Assembly (NCBI GenBank): GCA_029941905.1
Contig: JAPYTQ010000001.1
Coordinates: 186,001-250,000, forward strand
DNA: 64,000 nt
DNA from: JAHRVQ01 sp029941905
GTDB taxonomy: Bacteria; Pseudomonadota; Gammaproteobacteria; Pseudomonadales; Azotimanducaceae
Direction: 5' to 3'
In this document: positions 26,386 through 35,870 of the stretch, piece after piece
Layout of the letters: each line of letters starts with the position of its first letter
How positions within the stretch are numbered: the stretch's first letter is position 1
Notes under the pieces: generated by a model
What the model was told of the DNA's origin: nothing
What the model saw: the letters and a program-made list of their open reading frames with translations, nothing else
Database searches by the model: none
Program-made: the position numbers and the translations under genes

Positions 26386-26979
26386 ATGGAAAGTCTGTTA
26401 AAAACCCGGCGACTATGCCTGCGCAAATTTACCCGGGATGATGCCCGATACCTTCACCAGTTGGACAACGATCCTGAGGTGATGCGTTACATCAACGGCG
26501 GTCTTCCCGTTTCGCTGGATATGATCGAGGATCGCGTCCTGGCTACATTCGTTCAGTATGATATGGATCGACAGGGGCTGGGGTTCTGGGCAGTAGTCGA
26601 CATTCACTCGTCGGCTTTCCTCGGATGGGTTTGCCTGCGACCACAACAGGACGACCCGGCAACTGCCAGCATCGGGTATCGATTTCTTCTCGAAACCTGG
26701 GGCCAAGGCTATGCAACGGAAGCCGCGCAAGCCTTAATAAATCTGGGTTTTACTGAACTGAGCCTGGAGCGGGTAATTGCCACAGCCTATGAAAAAAATC
26801 AGGCCTCGCGCCGGGTCATGGATAAATTAGGTCTCAGATTTGTGAAGACATTTAAAGTCGATATTGCGATGGCAGACACAGCCATCCACGATGCAACCGA
26901 TATCTGGGACGGCGATGATGTTGAGTATGCGTTGGATCGCACAGATTGGCGGAAGCTTCAGTGTCAGCCGCGACAATAA
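26386..26979 (+). CDS. GNAT-family N-acetyltransferase (RimJ/RimL-like)
   Basis: 197 residues, GNAT fold. Seen: TRRLCLRKFTRDDARYL at the N-terminus, IGYRFLLETWGQGYATEAAQALINLGF (acetyl-CoA pyrophosphate loop), and ATAYEKNQASRRVMDKLGLRF. These are the hallmark motifs of RimJ/RimL-like acetyltransferases of proteins or small amines. It starts 6 bp after the kinase stop and is followed 15 bp later by the sulfatase gene, within one transcript. Confidence 0.9.
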   Translation: MESLLKTRRLCLRKFTRDDARYLHQLDNDPEVMRYINGGLPVSLDMIEDRVLATFVQYDMDRQGLGFWAVVDIHSSAFLGWVCLRPQQDDPATASIGYRFLLETWGQGYATEAAQALINLGFTELSLERVIATAYEKNQASRRVMDKLGLRFVKTFKVDIAMADTAIHDATDIWDGDDVEYALDRTDWRKLQCQPRQ

Positions 26980-26994
26980 AATGAGTAGATACGA

Positions 26995-29133
26995 ATGAGA
27001 ATAGCTTTGTACCTGCGTTGGCTGACCTCCTCATTCCACCAGCCCAGCTTCTGGTTGCTATTGTTACCCATGGTTAGTATCCGGTTCTATACAGAACAGT
27101 TTTTCCCATCAAACCCGGTGATCTTCCTTGGCGTGCTTTCAGATATTGCTGTTGCGGGCGTCTTTACGATCGTAGTCTCCCTTATCAATCATCGCCATCG
27201 GGGTTACCTGCTGTTCGTGCTATTGCCTGGCATTAACTATCTTATCTATTGGAATTACGAACATATTCTCGCCAACGGTTCGAATATGTCGGTATTGCAT
27301 GTTTCCCAGGCAGCGGACATTGTTTTTATCGAGAGTTCCTTGATGAACCCAACGAACCCGGTTCTGCTTGCGGCTTTATTTTTACTGGCATTTTCGTCCG
27401 CTTATTTGCTCCGGCGGTACCGCGAATACAGCAGCAAACCTTATGGTATTCTGCTGGTTGCAGCCTCCGTTGTTATACTGATATCACAAGGTCAGTCACG
27501 GCTTATTGACGGATGGCGTGGCTATAATTTTGTCGAGGAAAACTTCTACTGGCTGCTTAACCAGGATGATGTAAAAAACAACGACGCGGTTTCGCGACTG
27601 CCCTTGCAACTGGTGATGCGAAACCAGCTTGAAGGCAAGCCTATTCTTGCGTTTCCGAAGACCCCCACTAATGTTCTGCTTATACTACTGGAAGGAATCT
27701 CAGGACATATGATCAACCCGGCGAAGAATGGCACTGACCAGGACCCAAAGATTCCAAAATTAACCCAGTTAAGCCTCATAGCTGGAAACTCCCTTTACTA
27801 CTCACAGTTTGTCAACACCCAGCGCCAAACGAACCGTGGCCAATATGCAATCCTCTGTGGAGACCAGCCAAAGTTAACCAGTTCATTGCCGAAGATGGTC
27901 CAGTACGCACGAACCGGCGGCCCTCCCTGCCTGCCACAGGTGCTGCATGAGGCCGGTTACGATACGACCTACATGCAAAGTGCGCCTCTGACTTATATGT
28001 ATAAATCAGAGTTTATGCCTCGTGCAGGGTTTAGGTTAAATCTCGACGATCAGGACTATGGGTCGGAGCGAGTCCGGGGAACCTGGGGTATCGATGACAT
28101 GACGTTGTTCAAGGAGGCAAGAACGGTTATCCAGACCCAGCAGACACCCTGGATGCTGACGCTGCTCACCGTGGGTACTCATCATCCCTATAGCATTCCG
28201 GACATGGAACCAGGATCAACAGTTAGCTTCAACACCGCAGCGGAATCCATGGATAAACACCTGGGAGAATTTTGGAATTTTCTGCAAACAACCGGTGTTC
28301 TCGAAAACACCCTGGTCATCATCACCTCCGATGAATCCGTTGGGCAGACATCTGCCAGACAACCTTTCCTATCCCAGGCCTGGGGATTTGCCATAGTCAG
28401 CGTACCAGCGACGCCACGGTCCATATCCCGACTCTACAACCAGACCGACATCGCCATATCGGTGCTGGACTACCTGGGGCTGGAAAGCCGGTCCCGATTT
28501 AAGGGCCGCAGCCTGTTCCGGGATTATGAATCGGGCAACATGATTCTGTTTGCCAATACCTATCTGCGTCAATTTGCATTGCTCGAAGAGGGTAAAAATA
28601 TCATCCGCTGCACCGAGAACCTGGACCTTTGCAGTCAACAGGCCATCAACGGGTCAATTTTCGACAGGGTGATGGAAGAACCGGTACGTGACACCCTCTC
28701 ATCAGCGGATCAGATCCTGATGCGTGAACTCATCTCCTGGAATAATTTCAGCCTGGTCAACAGCACCCGAAGAGAAGTGGATTTAACGTCTCAGATCGAT
28801 CTGCAGCAACCAGGATTACGACTTCTGCTGGGAGGCCAGAGCCTGAGTACGAAACCTGGCGATGAGGTTAACATTGAACTAAGGTTGAATTCGACAGGTA
28901 CACCGGATAGCCGAACCTATGTCCGGGTAGAATTGAAGGAGTCTGCCTCGACCGACTCGATCTTTAAACATGAGCTGGAGCTCAAGGGTAACAGTCAGTT
29001 GCCCCTTGAATTTCACCACCAGTTTGACGAGACCGCAGAAGGCGTCGAGCTGGTGATTTTTGCTGGCCAGATCAGTGGTGATATGACCGTATCAACGACA
29101 GGCAGAATGACCATATCAAACGAAAACCAGTAG
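26995..29133 (+). CDS. LtaS/MdoB-like membrane-anchored sulfatase (phosphoglycerol transferase family)
   Basis: 712 residues. The N-terminal about 180 residues hold about five transmembrane segments (near 18-38, 45-62, 70-88, 128-144, 152-166). The catalytic domain, about 220-510, begins with NVLLILLEGISG (metal Glu), carries NTQRQTNRGQYAIL with the nucleophile Thr, and later IITSDESVGQ and GTHHPYSIP, the order seen in LtaS/OpgB-type enzymes. A C-terminal beta-rich domain follows. Members transfer phosphoglycerol or phosphoethanolamine to envelope glycans. Its substrate here is unknown. Confidence 0.85.
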   Translation: MRIALYLRWLTSSFHQPSFWLLLLPMVSIRFYTEQFFPSNPVIFLGVLSDIAVAGVFTIVVSLINHRHRGYLLFVLLPGINYLIYWNYEHILANGSNMSVLHVSQAADIVFIESSLMNPTNPVLLAALFLLAFSSAYLLRRYREYSSKPYGILLVAASVVILISQGQSRLIDGWRGYNFVEENFYWLLNQDDVKNNDAVSRLPLQLVMRNQLEGKPILAFPKTPTNVLLILLEGISGHMINPAKNGTDQDPKIPKLTQLSLIAGNSLYYSQFVNTQRQTNRGQYAILCGDQPKLTSSLPKMVQYARTGGPPCLPQVLHEAGYDTTYMQSAPLTYMYKSEFMPRAGFRLNLDDQDYGSERVRGTWGIDDMTLFKEARTVIQTQQTPWMLTLLTVGTHHPYSIPDMEPGSTVSFNTAAESMDKHLGEFWNFLQTTGVLENTLVIITSDESVGQTSARQPFLSQAWGFAIVSVPATPRSISRLYNQTDIAISVLDYLGLESRSRFKGRSLFRDYESGNMILFANTYLRQFALLEEGKNIIRCTENLDLCSQQAINGSIFDRVMEEPVRDTLSSADQILMRELISWNNFSLVNSTRREVDLTSQIDLQQPGLRLLLGGQSLSTKPGDEVNIELRLNSTGTPDSRTYVRVELKESASTDSIFKHELELKGNSQLPLEFHHQFDETAEGVELVIFAGQISGDMTVSTTGRMTISNENQ

Positions 29134-29175
29134 TGCTTCAAGGTATACTGTCGGTTTAAACAACTGTGTTAACTC

Positions 29176-30621
29176 ATGAGTAACAGTCAACCGGAAGTCA
29201 CTCTGCCTCGTTTGCCCATCGCCCTGTTGCCGCTGATAGCCTTGATTCTGATGTTGAGCGCTTCGATCTACCTGTTCGGTGATTTAACCACAAGTGGCCC
29301 CGGGCAAATAGCCCTTATTCTCGCCGGTGTTTTAGCCGGACTCGTCGGGGTACTGAATGGACATCGATGGAGTTCTCTTGAACAGGGTGTGGCGGATTCG
29401 ATCAAACGCGCCCTCCCCGCTGTTTTTATCCTGCTCATGGTGGGTACGTTAATTGGTCTCTGGATGTTGTCCGGCACCATTCCTTATCTTGTTTATTACG
29501 GTCTGCAAATCCTGGTACCAGAAATTTTCTACGTTGCATCGGTGATCCTGTGCTCCATCGTAGCCATTTCCATCGGCAGTTCCTGGACAACGGCGGGCAC
29601 AGTGGGCGTTGCATTGATCGGTATCGCCAGTGCCTCAAATCTTTCGCTGGAAATCACCGCGGGTGCTGTGATCTCCGGCGCATATTTCGGCGACAAGTTA
29701 TCGCCGCTGTCCGACACCACAAATCTTGCGGCGGCGGTTACCGAGACGGAGTTGTTCGAACATATCAAGTTTCTTATGTGGACGACAATTCCTGCCATGC
29801 TCGTTGCCCTGGTCGTTTTTACCGTTTTTTCATTGTCAGCATCTGCCGAGATCGACCACTCCCGTATTGAGTCAATCTCCACAGCAATCGCTAACACTTA
29901 CCGGCTGACACCCTGGTTGATGCTGCCGTTGGCCGTTACTCTCGGCCTGGCTGCATTCAGGCAACCCGCATTTGTCTCCCTGCTACTGGGTTCCATCACT
30001 GCTGCGATTGTCGGCGCGGTAACACAGCCACATCTGTTTGTTACCGGCGATGGTTCGACTGAGATTGTAAAGAGCATATGGCTGGTCGCAGCAAACGGCT
30101 TCAGTTCTGCCTCGGACCACGAAGTGCTTGATAACCTGTTATCCCGCGGCGGTATGGAAAGTATGTTGAACACGGTCTGGCTGATTCTGGCAGCCATGTT
30201 TTTCGGTGGCATGCTGGAACGCTCCGGCTCTCTTGCGGTTCTGGTGCAATACCTGATCCTGGGGGTCCATTCCGGTGGCGCCTTAATGCGCAGGGCAGGA
30301 ATGACATCTCTTGCCGCCAATCTGATTACCTCGGACCAATATCTCGCCATCGTGCTGCCTTCAAGAATGTACGCTGACAAGTTCAGCGAAATGCAACTGG
30401 CATCGAAAAACCTCTCCCGGGTGCTGGAAGATTACGGCACCGTGACCTCGGTACTGGTGCCATGGAATACCTGTGGGGCATTTATGGCAGCAACCCTTGG
30501 CGTCGCTACCAGTGACTATTTTCTATTTTGTGTGTTCAATCTAGCGAGCCCGGTTATTTCCTATGTTTACACACTGGTGAACTTCAAGGTAGAGCCACTC
30601 TCCTTCGCCGAAGCAACCTGA
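29176..30621 (+). CDS. NhaC-family Na+/H+ antiporter
   Basis: 481 residues with about 12 hydrophobic segments. Seen: LAGVLAGLVGVLNGHRW, SIGSSWTTAGTVGVALIGIA, the conserved GAYFGDKLSPLSDTTNLA motif of NhaC antiporters, and VPWNTCGAFMAATLG near the C-terminus. It exchanges Na+ for H+ (or malate-lactate in relatives) and fits a marine lifestyle. The start is at 29176, 42 bp after the sulfatase stop. Confidence 0.93.
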   Translation: MSNSQPEVTLPRLPIALLPLIALILMLSASIYLFGDLTTSGPGQIALILAGVLAGLVGVLNGHRWSSLEQGVADSIKRALPAVFILLMVGTLIGLWMLSGTIPYLVYYGLQILVPEIFYVASVILCSIVAISIGSSWTTAGTVGVALIGIASASNLSLEITAGAVISGAYFGDKLSPLSDTTNLAAAVTETELFEHIKFLMWTTIPAMLVALVVFTVFSLSASAEIDHSRIESISTAIANTYRLTPWLMLPLAVTLGLAAFRQPAFVSLLLGSITAAIVGAVTQPHLFVTGDGSTEIVKSIWLVAANGFSSASDHEVLDNLLSRGGMESMLNTVWLILAAMFFGGMLERSGSLAVLVQYLILGVHSGGALMRRAGMTSLAANLITSDQYLAIVLPSRMYADKFSEMQLASKNLSRVLEDYGTVTSVLVPWNTCGAFMAATLGVATSDYFLFCVFNLASPVISYVYTLVNFKVEPLSFAEAT

Positions 30622-30639
30622 GCGGCTGTTTGCACAAAC

Positions 30640-31989
30640 ATGGTCACAGCGATACTTACACAGGGGTCAGTTAGCCGGGGTTTGCTCAATCTGACCGTAC
30701 CCATGATCCTGGGTATCTCATCGAGCCTTGTCGCGGCTGTATTCGAGACTTATCTGTTGGGGCTGTTAGGCACCAATGAACTGGCGGCCTATAGCTTCAC
30801 GTTTCCCGTCGTCGGCGCACTGACATCGGTCGGGCTTGGCCTGTCCATCGGTCTTTCGTCTGTCCTTGCCCGAACCGTGGGTGCGGGCGATCATTCACAG
30901 GTCACCCGATTAGCCACAGATGGCGTCACCCTGATGGCGTTACTGATGTTCGTAATAACCCTGTTGGGATTATCGAGCCTCACTATTTTATTCACCCTCA
31001 TGGGAGCTGATCAAACCACGTTACCGCTTATTCAGGACTATATGACTATCTGGTATCTGGGGCTGATCTTTTTCACATTGCCATCCATGGGCGCCAACGC
31101 GTTGAGGGCAACAGGGGATGCGCGTATTTCAGGTACGATAATGGTCGCGGGTGCAGTGATGCAGATGATCATTGATCCGATACTGATTCTGGGATTATTC
31201 GGCTTTCCAAAACTTGGGATTCAGGGCGCAGCCTGGGCCATGCTGATCTCCCGTTTCGTGCTCTGTGTTCTCACATTCTATGTGCTGATCTATCGCAAAC
31301 ACCTGATTGTGCTGGCACCTACCACTTTCCAGAATCTAATGAATTCCTGGAAACAGATTTTATCTGTCGGTATACCAGCAACGGCAACCAACCTGATTGG
31401 TCCTGTTTCGACTGCCATTATCATCACCATGCTCGCTGGATTCGGCAAAGAGGCCGTTGCCGGGTTCGGTATTGCTTCCAGGCTGGAAGCCCTGTCTATC
31501 ATCCCCCTGTTTGCCCTGTCCGCCAGCATTGGACCCTTTGTCGGCCAGAACTGGGGCGCAAACCGGCGTGATCGGGCGAATCGGGCAATGAAGTACGCCT
31601 TTCTCTGGTCAATATCATGGGGATTACTAATTGCCGTTCTTTTCGCACTGTTCGGAGATTCAGTCAGTCGTTACTTTGAAGACGATGACGCCGTTATTAA
31701 ATATACTCGCATGTACCTTATGATCGTACCGATCAGCTACGGTGCCTGGGGGGTGTTGATGATGGCCAGCGCAACATTTAATTCCCTGGGTAAACCCCTG
31801 TCGTCAACCACCATGTCTGTCGTGCGAATGTTCGCCATCTATGTGCCCCTGGCTTACTTTGGACAATTGTATTGGGGGGCGATGGGAATATTTGGGGCGG
31901 CATGTCTGTCCAATCTGATTATGGGCCTGGTTGGGTATACCTGGAACAGACGGACCTATGTGCCGATGCTGGCGAAACAACAAATGTAG
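30640..31989 (+). CDS. MATE-family efflux transporter
   Basis: 449 residues with about 12 transmembrane segments in two six-helix halves. Seen: LTVPMILGISSSLVAAVFET, GTNELAAYSFTFPV, GANALRATGDARISG, AVAGFGIASRLEA and PFVGQNWGANRRDRA. This is the multidrug and toxin extrusion fold, a cation-driven exporter. It starts 18 bp after the NhaC stop. A family-A MITE-like element follows 61 bp after the stop. Confidence 0.93.
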   Translation: MVTAILTQGSVSRGLLNLTVPMILGISSSLVAAVFETYLLGLLGTNELAAYSFTFPVVGALTSVGLGLSIGLSSVLARTVGAGDHSQVTRLATDGVTLMALLMFVITLLGLSSLTILFTLMGADQTTLPLIQDYMTIWYLGLIFFTLPSMGANALRATGDARISGTIMVAGAVMQMIIDPILILGLFGFPKLGIQGAAWAMLISRFVLCVLTFYVLIYRKHLIVLAPTTFQNLMNSWKQILSVGIPATATNLIGPVSTAIIITMLAGFGKEAVAGFGIASRLEALSIIPLFALSASIGPFVGQNWGANRRDRANRAMKYAFLWSISWGLLIAVLFALFGDSVSRYFEDDDAVIKYTRMYLMIVPISYGAWGVLMMASATFNSLGKPLSSTTMSVVRMFAIYVPLAYFGQLYWGAMGIFGAACLSNLIMGLVGYTWNRRTYVPMLAKQQM

Positions 31990-32050
31990 TCAAGTCCTAT
32001 CCAGACCCGCCTGCCAATACTTACTGGTCCAGAAAATCGGACAGCTTTAG

Positions 32051-32284
32051 CTAACCTTGATCTGACATTAACTCAAAGCATTTTGCCATCGCCTCACGAA
32101 ACATGAAAATTCAGGGTTGTTCGGCCGGGTGTATGCTTTCAGCAGACTCGAGGCCAGGACGGCCGAAAGTCAGGCCCCAGGGATGGGTTCACGCCGGTGC
32201 GGAAAGCGTACACCCGGTCGAACAACCCGAACAGACTTTTTCGACGGAACATCGTTCGCAAAATTGATGTCAGATCAAGATTAG
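32051..32284. repeat. MITE-like inverted-repeat element, family A copy 2 (about 234 bp)
   Basis: Ends: CTAACCTTGATCTGACATTA on the left and the reverse complement of CTAATCTTGATCTGACATCA on the right, matching the element at 6786-7021. Inside is a 27-bp inverted repeat (32114-32140 with 32202-32228, two mismatches, arm starting GGGTTGTTCG), enclosing about 61 bp. The GTGAGGCGATGG segment is shared with copy 1 in reverse orientation. Its last four bases (TTAG) contain the complement of the TAA stop of the P450 gene. It encodes nothing recognisable. Confidence 0.8.
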
Positions 32285-33606
32285 TTGTCCCTCACCATGA
32301 CTGGCAACTCGCGAATACCATGAATAAAACTGGACGGCAGGAGAACCGGGTCCCCCACTACCTCTATTTTTGAAAAGCGCTTCATCATCTCTTCCCATAC
32401 GACTCTTAACTGCATTTCAGCCAATCGGTTACCAACACAACGATGGACACCATATCCAAAAGCCGTATGCTGCCTAGGATTTTCCCGGTCGATGATGAAC
32501 TGATTCGCATTCTGTATGGCACCCTCATCGCGATTGCCGGAGATGTACCACATAACCACCTTGTCGCCTTTCTTGATTTGTTTGCCTTCGAACTCATAAT
32601 CTTCAAGCGCCGTTCGTGCCATGTGGGCAACGGGTGACTGCCAACGAATAATCTCCGGCACCATCTTCGGAATCAGTCCGGGATTCTGCATAAGCTTCTC
32701 ATATTCCCCCGGATTTTGGTTTAGCGCGAGAACGCCACCGGTTATGGAATTACGGGTGGTGTCATTGCCACCGACAATCAGCAAGAGAATGTTGCCAAGC
32801 AATTCCTGAGGAGACATGTCCCGGGTTGATTCATCATGCCCCAGCATGGAAATCAGGTCGAATTTAAGGGGTTGCTTTTTTCGCTCCTCATAAAATTCGG
32901 TGAAGTAGGCCAGACAATTAAATAACTCCTGGAAGCCCTGCTCCGGCGTATCAAAGAACTCCGGATTGCCAATATTTGAAACCGTATCGGACCAGTAAAT
33001 GAGTTTCAGGCGGTCTTCCTGCGGCACATCGAACAAAGTGGCCAGCATCTGACCTGTAAGCTCAACAGATACTTCCTTGACGAAGTTAAACTCCTCATTA
33101 ACAGGCAGGTTATCGAGGATCTCTCCAGCACGTTCCCGAATCAGGGGCTCAAGTTCTGCAAGATTTTTTGGCAGGAACATCGGAGTAACAACTTTTCGCT
33201 GCGCATCATGCTTGGGAGGGTCTTCCTGGATAAACATGGGGAGGGCATATTCATCATCACGGGCAACGCCACCCAGCGCGATTCCGCCCAGCTTCTGCTT
33301 TGAAGAAAACACCTTGTGGTTGGTGTCTATGTGCATGACATCCCTGTACCGGGTGATGGACCAATAGGGCCCAAACATGCTTTCCTCAGTATAGTGCACA
33401 GGATCTTCTGACCTCAGGCGCTCAAAATGAGACCATAAGGTGTCATGTTCGAATAGTGACGGATGACCTGGGTCCATTTCATCGAGAGGCACCGAATAGG
33501 GGTCGTAATCAGGATCAATGGCGAATGCTTTCAGCACTTCTGCATTGGATACGCTCAGGTCACCACTTCTCATTTTTTCACTCAGGATTTTTCTATCTTC
33601 TGTCAT
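32281..33606 (-). CDS. Cytochrome P450, CYP153-like
   Basis: 441 residues from the ATG at 33606, which follows GGAG; an upstream reading to 33669 lacks a good site. Seen: FGPYWSITRYRDVM, the ISMLGHDESTRDMSPQELLG segment, I-helix LIVGGNDTTRNSITGG, EIIRWQSPVAHMAR, VVMWYISGNRDEG, and the haem loop FGYGVHRCVGNRLAEMQLR with Cys390. This set closely matches CYP153 alkane/fatty-acid terminal hydroxylases as I remember them, so omega-hydroxylation of an aliphatic or alicyclic compound is likely. It is the last gene of the MFS-selenoprotein-P450 run, 69 bp after the selenoprotein. The stop codon is overlapped by the MITE end. Confidence 0.9.
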   Translation of the reverse strand: MTEDRKILSEKMRSGDLSVSNAEVLKAFAIDPDYDPYSVPLDEMDPGHPSLFEHDTLWSHFERLRSEDPVHYTEESMFGPYWSITRYRDVMHIDTNHKVFSSKQKLGGIALGGVARDDEYALPMFIQEDPPKHDAQRKVVTPMFLPKNLAELEPLIRERAGEILDNLPVNEEFNFVKEVSVELTGQMLATLFDVPQEDRLKLIYWSDTVSNIGNPEFFDTPEQGFQELFNCLAYFTEFYEERKKQPLKFDLISMLGHDESTRDMSPQELLGNILLLIVGGNDTTRNSITGGVLALNQNPGEYEKLMQNPGLIPKMVPEIIRWQSPVAHMARTALEDYEFEGKQIKKGDKVVMWYISGNRDEGAIQNANQFIIDRENPRQHTAFGYGVHRCVGNRLAEMQLRVVWEEMMKRFSKIEVVGDPVLLPSSFIHGIRELPVMVRDN

Positions 33607-33675
33607 TACTCTCACTCCACGTCTGGCCAATCTCCCATAGTAACCGCCAACACGACTTGTGCCAAACAAGCGGAC

Positions 33676-34530
33676 TTAACGCTTTTCACCTTTTTCAATT
33701 TGTTCACGTCGGCGGCGACGATTCTCAACACCCGCCAGCTTTAGCGCTTCGCGATTCGAATCATCCACTTTCAGGTAGTTGCCTCGCCAGGATTCACCAT
33801 TGTGCCATTTCATCGCGGTTTTCCTGACCACTGGTTCAGCTGAACTGGACAACAACGACAACGCCTGACGAACGGTATCCAGCTGTTCATCTGTATTATA
33901 GGGATGACCCAACGGATTACCCAGGGGGATATCGTTATGCAAATAACGGGGTACACCGCAATGCTCAACGATATCCAGGGCAGAACCGATAACAACCGTT
34001 GCGATGCCGTTCGCCTCCAGGGCTCTAGCCGTCAAACTGACGGACTGATGACAAACGGGTCACAATGGAACGAGTATAGCTACATCGACTTCGTCTTGCA
34101 GGCAGGCCTCGAGAATTTTTGGCGCATCGATTTCATTGGTGTTTCGCTGGCTGTAATCGGTGGGGACAAAATGGAACCTGGGAGCGAGCTGACCAATGAT
34201 GCCCTCCTCTGCCAGGGTTCTCATGGCTTGCATGGGAATAAATGAATTCACGTCATCCATATGGGTTGCTTCCTTGTCCCATGACAGTTCATCGGTACGG
34301 AATTCGATTGGCAATTCCCCGATACTGAGTGACGTCGCAGACCGGGACAACTTGGCGATGGTTCCGTCCGGGACAGCGGTGGTAATAAACGCAACCGTTG
34401 ACTGACTCAACGGCTTCTGCAAGGGCTGCCAGGGAATGTCGTCGTGCTGCGCCCATTTATACGCCTTGTCGAATCCCTGGGCGAAATAGTACTCCCGGGT
34501 TCGTTGCATGTACCGGACGGGGTCTGGCAT
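33676..34530 (-). CDS. Predicted selenoprotein, glycine/sarcosine/betaine reductase selenoprotein B-like family, Sec at codon 157
   Basis: A continuous frame of 284 residues interrupted only by TGA at 34060-34062 (codon 157). The sequence around it reads VAILVPL-U-PVCHQSVSLTARAL, a U-x-x-C redox motif. The N-terminal half (DPVRYMQRTREYYFAQG) and the C-terminal half (ALEANGIATVVIGSALDIVEHCGVPR) both carry family-like sequence, and homologues I recall have Cys at the U position (CPVCHQ). No recoding is possible without Sec incorporation, but a fitting SECIS hairpin sits directly downstream (see its own entry). The start codon overlaps the upstream MFS stop (TAATG). Alternatives are a nonsense mutation or a sequencing error; conserved downstream coding argues against both. 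The reaction is unknown; a redox or reductive-cleavage role is inferred. Confidence 0.85.
34007..34062 (-). promoter_or_regulatory. Candidate bacterial SECIS element following the UGA codon
   Basis: On the minus strand the UGA (34062-34060) is followed after 16 nt by a perfect 6-bp hairpin, CCGTCA-GTT-TGACGG (34043-34029), whose 3-nt loop begins with G 22 nt after the UGA. This fits the known bacterial SECIS pattern (stem, small loop with G in its first two positions, loop about 16-37 nt from UGA). An outer 9-bp stem, CCGTTTGTC with GGCGAACGG (34058-34050 with 34015-34007, two G-U pairs), can enclose it. It would recruit SelB with Sec-tRNA. Confidence 0.75.
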
Positions 34531-35840
34531 TAAGTCCCTCCTTCGAGACTCATCTGGTCAATGTTGTCCAGCTGTTCCTTATGTTTTTTAATCTTTACCA
34601 TCGACAGGACGAACGCGGCCAGCAACATACAAATACCCATGATATAGAATTCCTGGCCCATGGCCAGTTCCGACTCTATTTCACCATAAACTCCAGCGCC
34701 GATAGACCTCGCTAGATTCGCCCACGCCATATAGATTGCAAACTGGGTGGCGGATACCTTTCCCCAGCAAACCGTCATATGTAGTGCTATAAAGCTGATG
34801 AAGATGGCCTGTGAAAAAAGAGCCACGAGGGCAAGGATAGCAAGCGGGAAATACGTCACTGTCCACAACGAGACCGAGCCACCGGTCACCAGGTGGGTGA
34901 TTCCCAGGCCAATCAGAGCGATGGAAAAGATTCTCTTCGCACCGGTTCTGTCAATCACAGGCCCCAGAAGCAAACCAAACAACGCCGCGATCACACTCAA
35001 AATGGCAAACCAATATGAAAAATCCGTGCTCTCGTAGCCCAGATCCCGTACCGCAATGACCGGTGCGGCCACCTGGATAAATCCGTCCGCGAAACGGTAA
35101 CCGAATGTCACCAGAATCAACAGCAAACTGGTTTTTAAGAAAAACACCTTGTTCAGGTTCTTCAGAATGCTTATCCAGTCTCTCGACTGCAGCTCCAGGG
35201 ATCGACTCGATGCCTCCCCTGGCGTCCAGGGGAGTATCTTCTCGCCGGTTCTTTCCCGGACCAGCAGACCCCAGATAAATATCAAACCGAGCCCCACGGA
35301 CAACACCATCACCGCACCGGTAACGCCAACGGCAATCAACATGGTTGCACTTAATGCTCCGGATACGGAGTAACCTGCCACCTGCCCAAAGGCCATAAAG
35401 GAATTGGCTCGACCTCGTTCATCCGCGGGTAAGACATCAATTGCCATACCATCAACGGCAACATCCTGGACGGCAGAAAAACAGTTAACGGAAAATGCAA
35501 CCCAGGTTAACAATACGACATTCTCGGCCGGGTCCGGCACCAGTGCCATTGATAGTATGGCCACGATCAGGCCCAATTGTGCCGCAACGATCCAGGGGCG
35601 CCTTCTTCCCATGGGCAGGAACGTGTACCGATCCATAATCGGCCCGGCGATTAGCTTAAACGCCCAGGGGAGACCCGATATAGCCACAAACGATGCAATT
35701 TCCCCGACTCCTACACCCTGTTCGGCAAGCCAGGCGGGCATCGCGATGCCAATAAGACCAATCGGCAAACCCTGAGCAATGTAATAGACGGTGAACGAAG
35801 TAAAGCGTAAATATCGACTTTCGGATAGAAACCAATTCAT
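34530..35840 (-). CDS. MFS transporter, AmpG/PAT-like
   Basis: 436 residues from the ATG at 35840, with about 12-14 hydrophobic segments. Seen: VYYIAQGLPIGLIGIAMPAW, AFKLIAGPIMDRYTFLPMGRRRPW, the conserved loop of AmpG-type transporters, SVNCFSAVQDVAVDGMAIDV and PADERGRANSFMAFGQVAGY. AmpG imports muropeptides, but this gene lacks the usual peptidoglycan neighbours, and its operon partners are a predicted selenoprotein and a P450, so another cargo is likely. The stop overlaps the next ATG by one base (TAATG), implying translational coupling. Confidence 0.85.
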   Translation of the reverse strand: MNWFLSESRYLRFTSFTVYYIAQGLPIGLIGIAMPAWLAEQGVGVGEIASFVAISGLPWAFKLIAGPIMDRYTFLPMGRRRPWIVAAQLGLIVAILSMALVPDPAENVVLLTWVAFSVNCFSAVQDVAVDGMAIDVLPADERGRANSFMAFGQVAGYSVSGALSATMLIAVGVTGAVMVLSVGLGLIFIWGLLVRERTGEKILPWTPGEASSRSLELQSRDWISILKNLNKVFFLKTSLLLILVTFGYRFADGFIQVAAPVIAVRDLGYESTDFSYWFAILSVIAALFGLLLGPVIDRTGAKRIFSIALIGLGITHLVTGGSVSLWTVTYFPLAILALVALFSQAIFISFIALHMTVCWGKVSATQFAIYMAWANLARSIGAGVYGEIESELAMGQEFYIMGICMLLAAFVLSMVKIKKHKEQLDNIDQMSLEGGT

Positions 35841-35870
35841 TCCGGCTCTTATTTTTATTAGTATAAAGTG

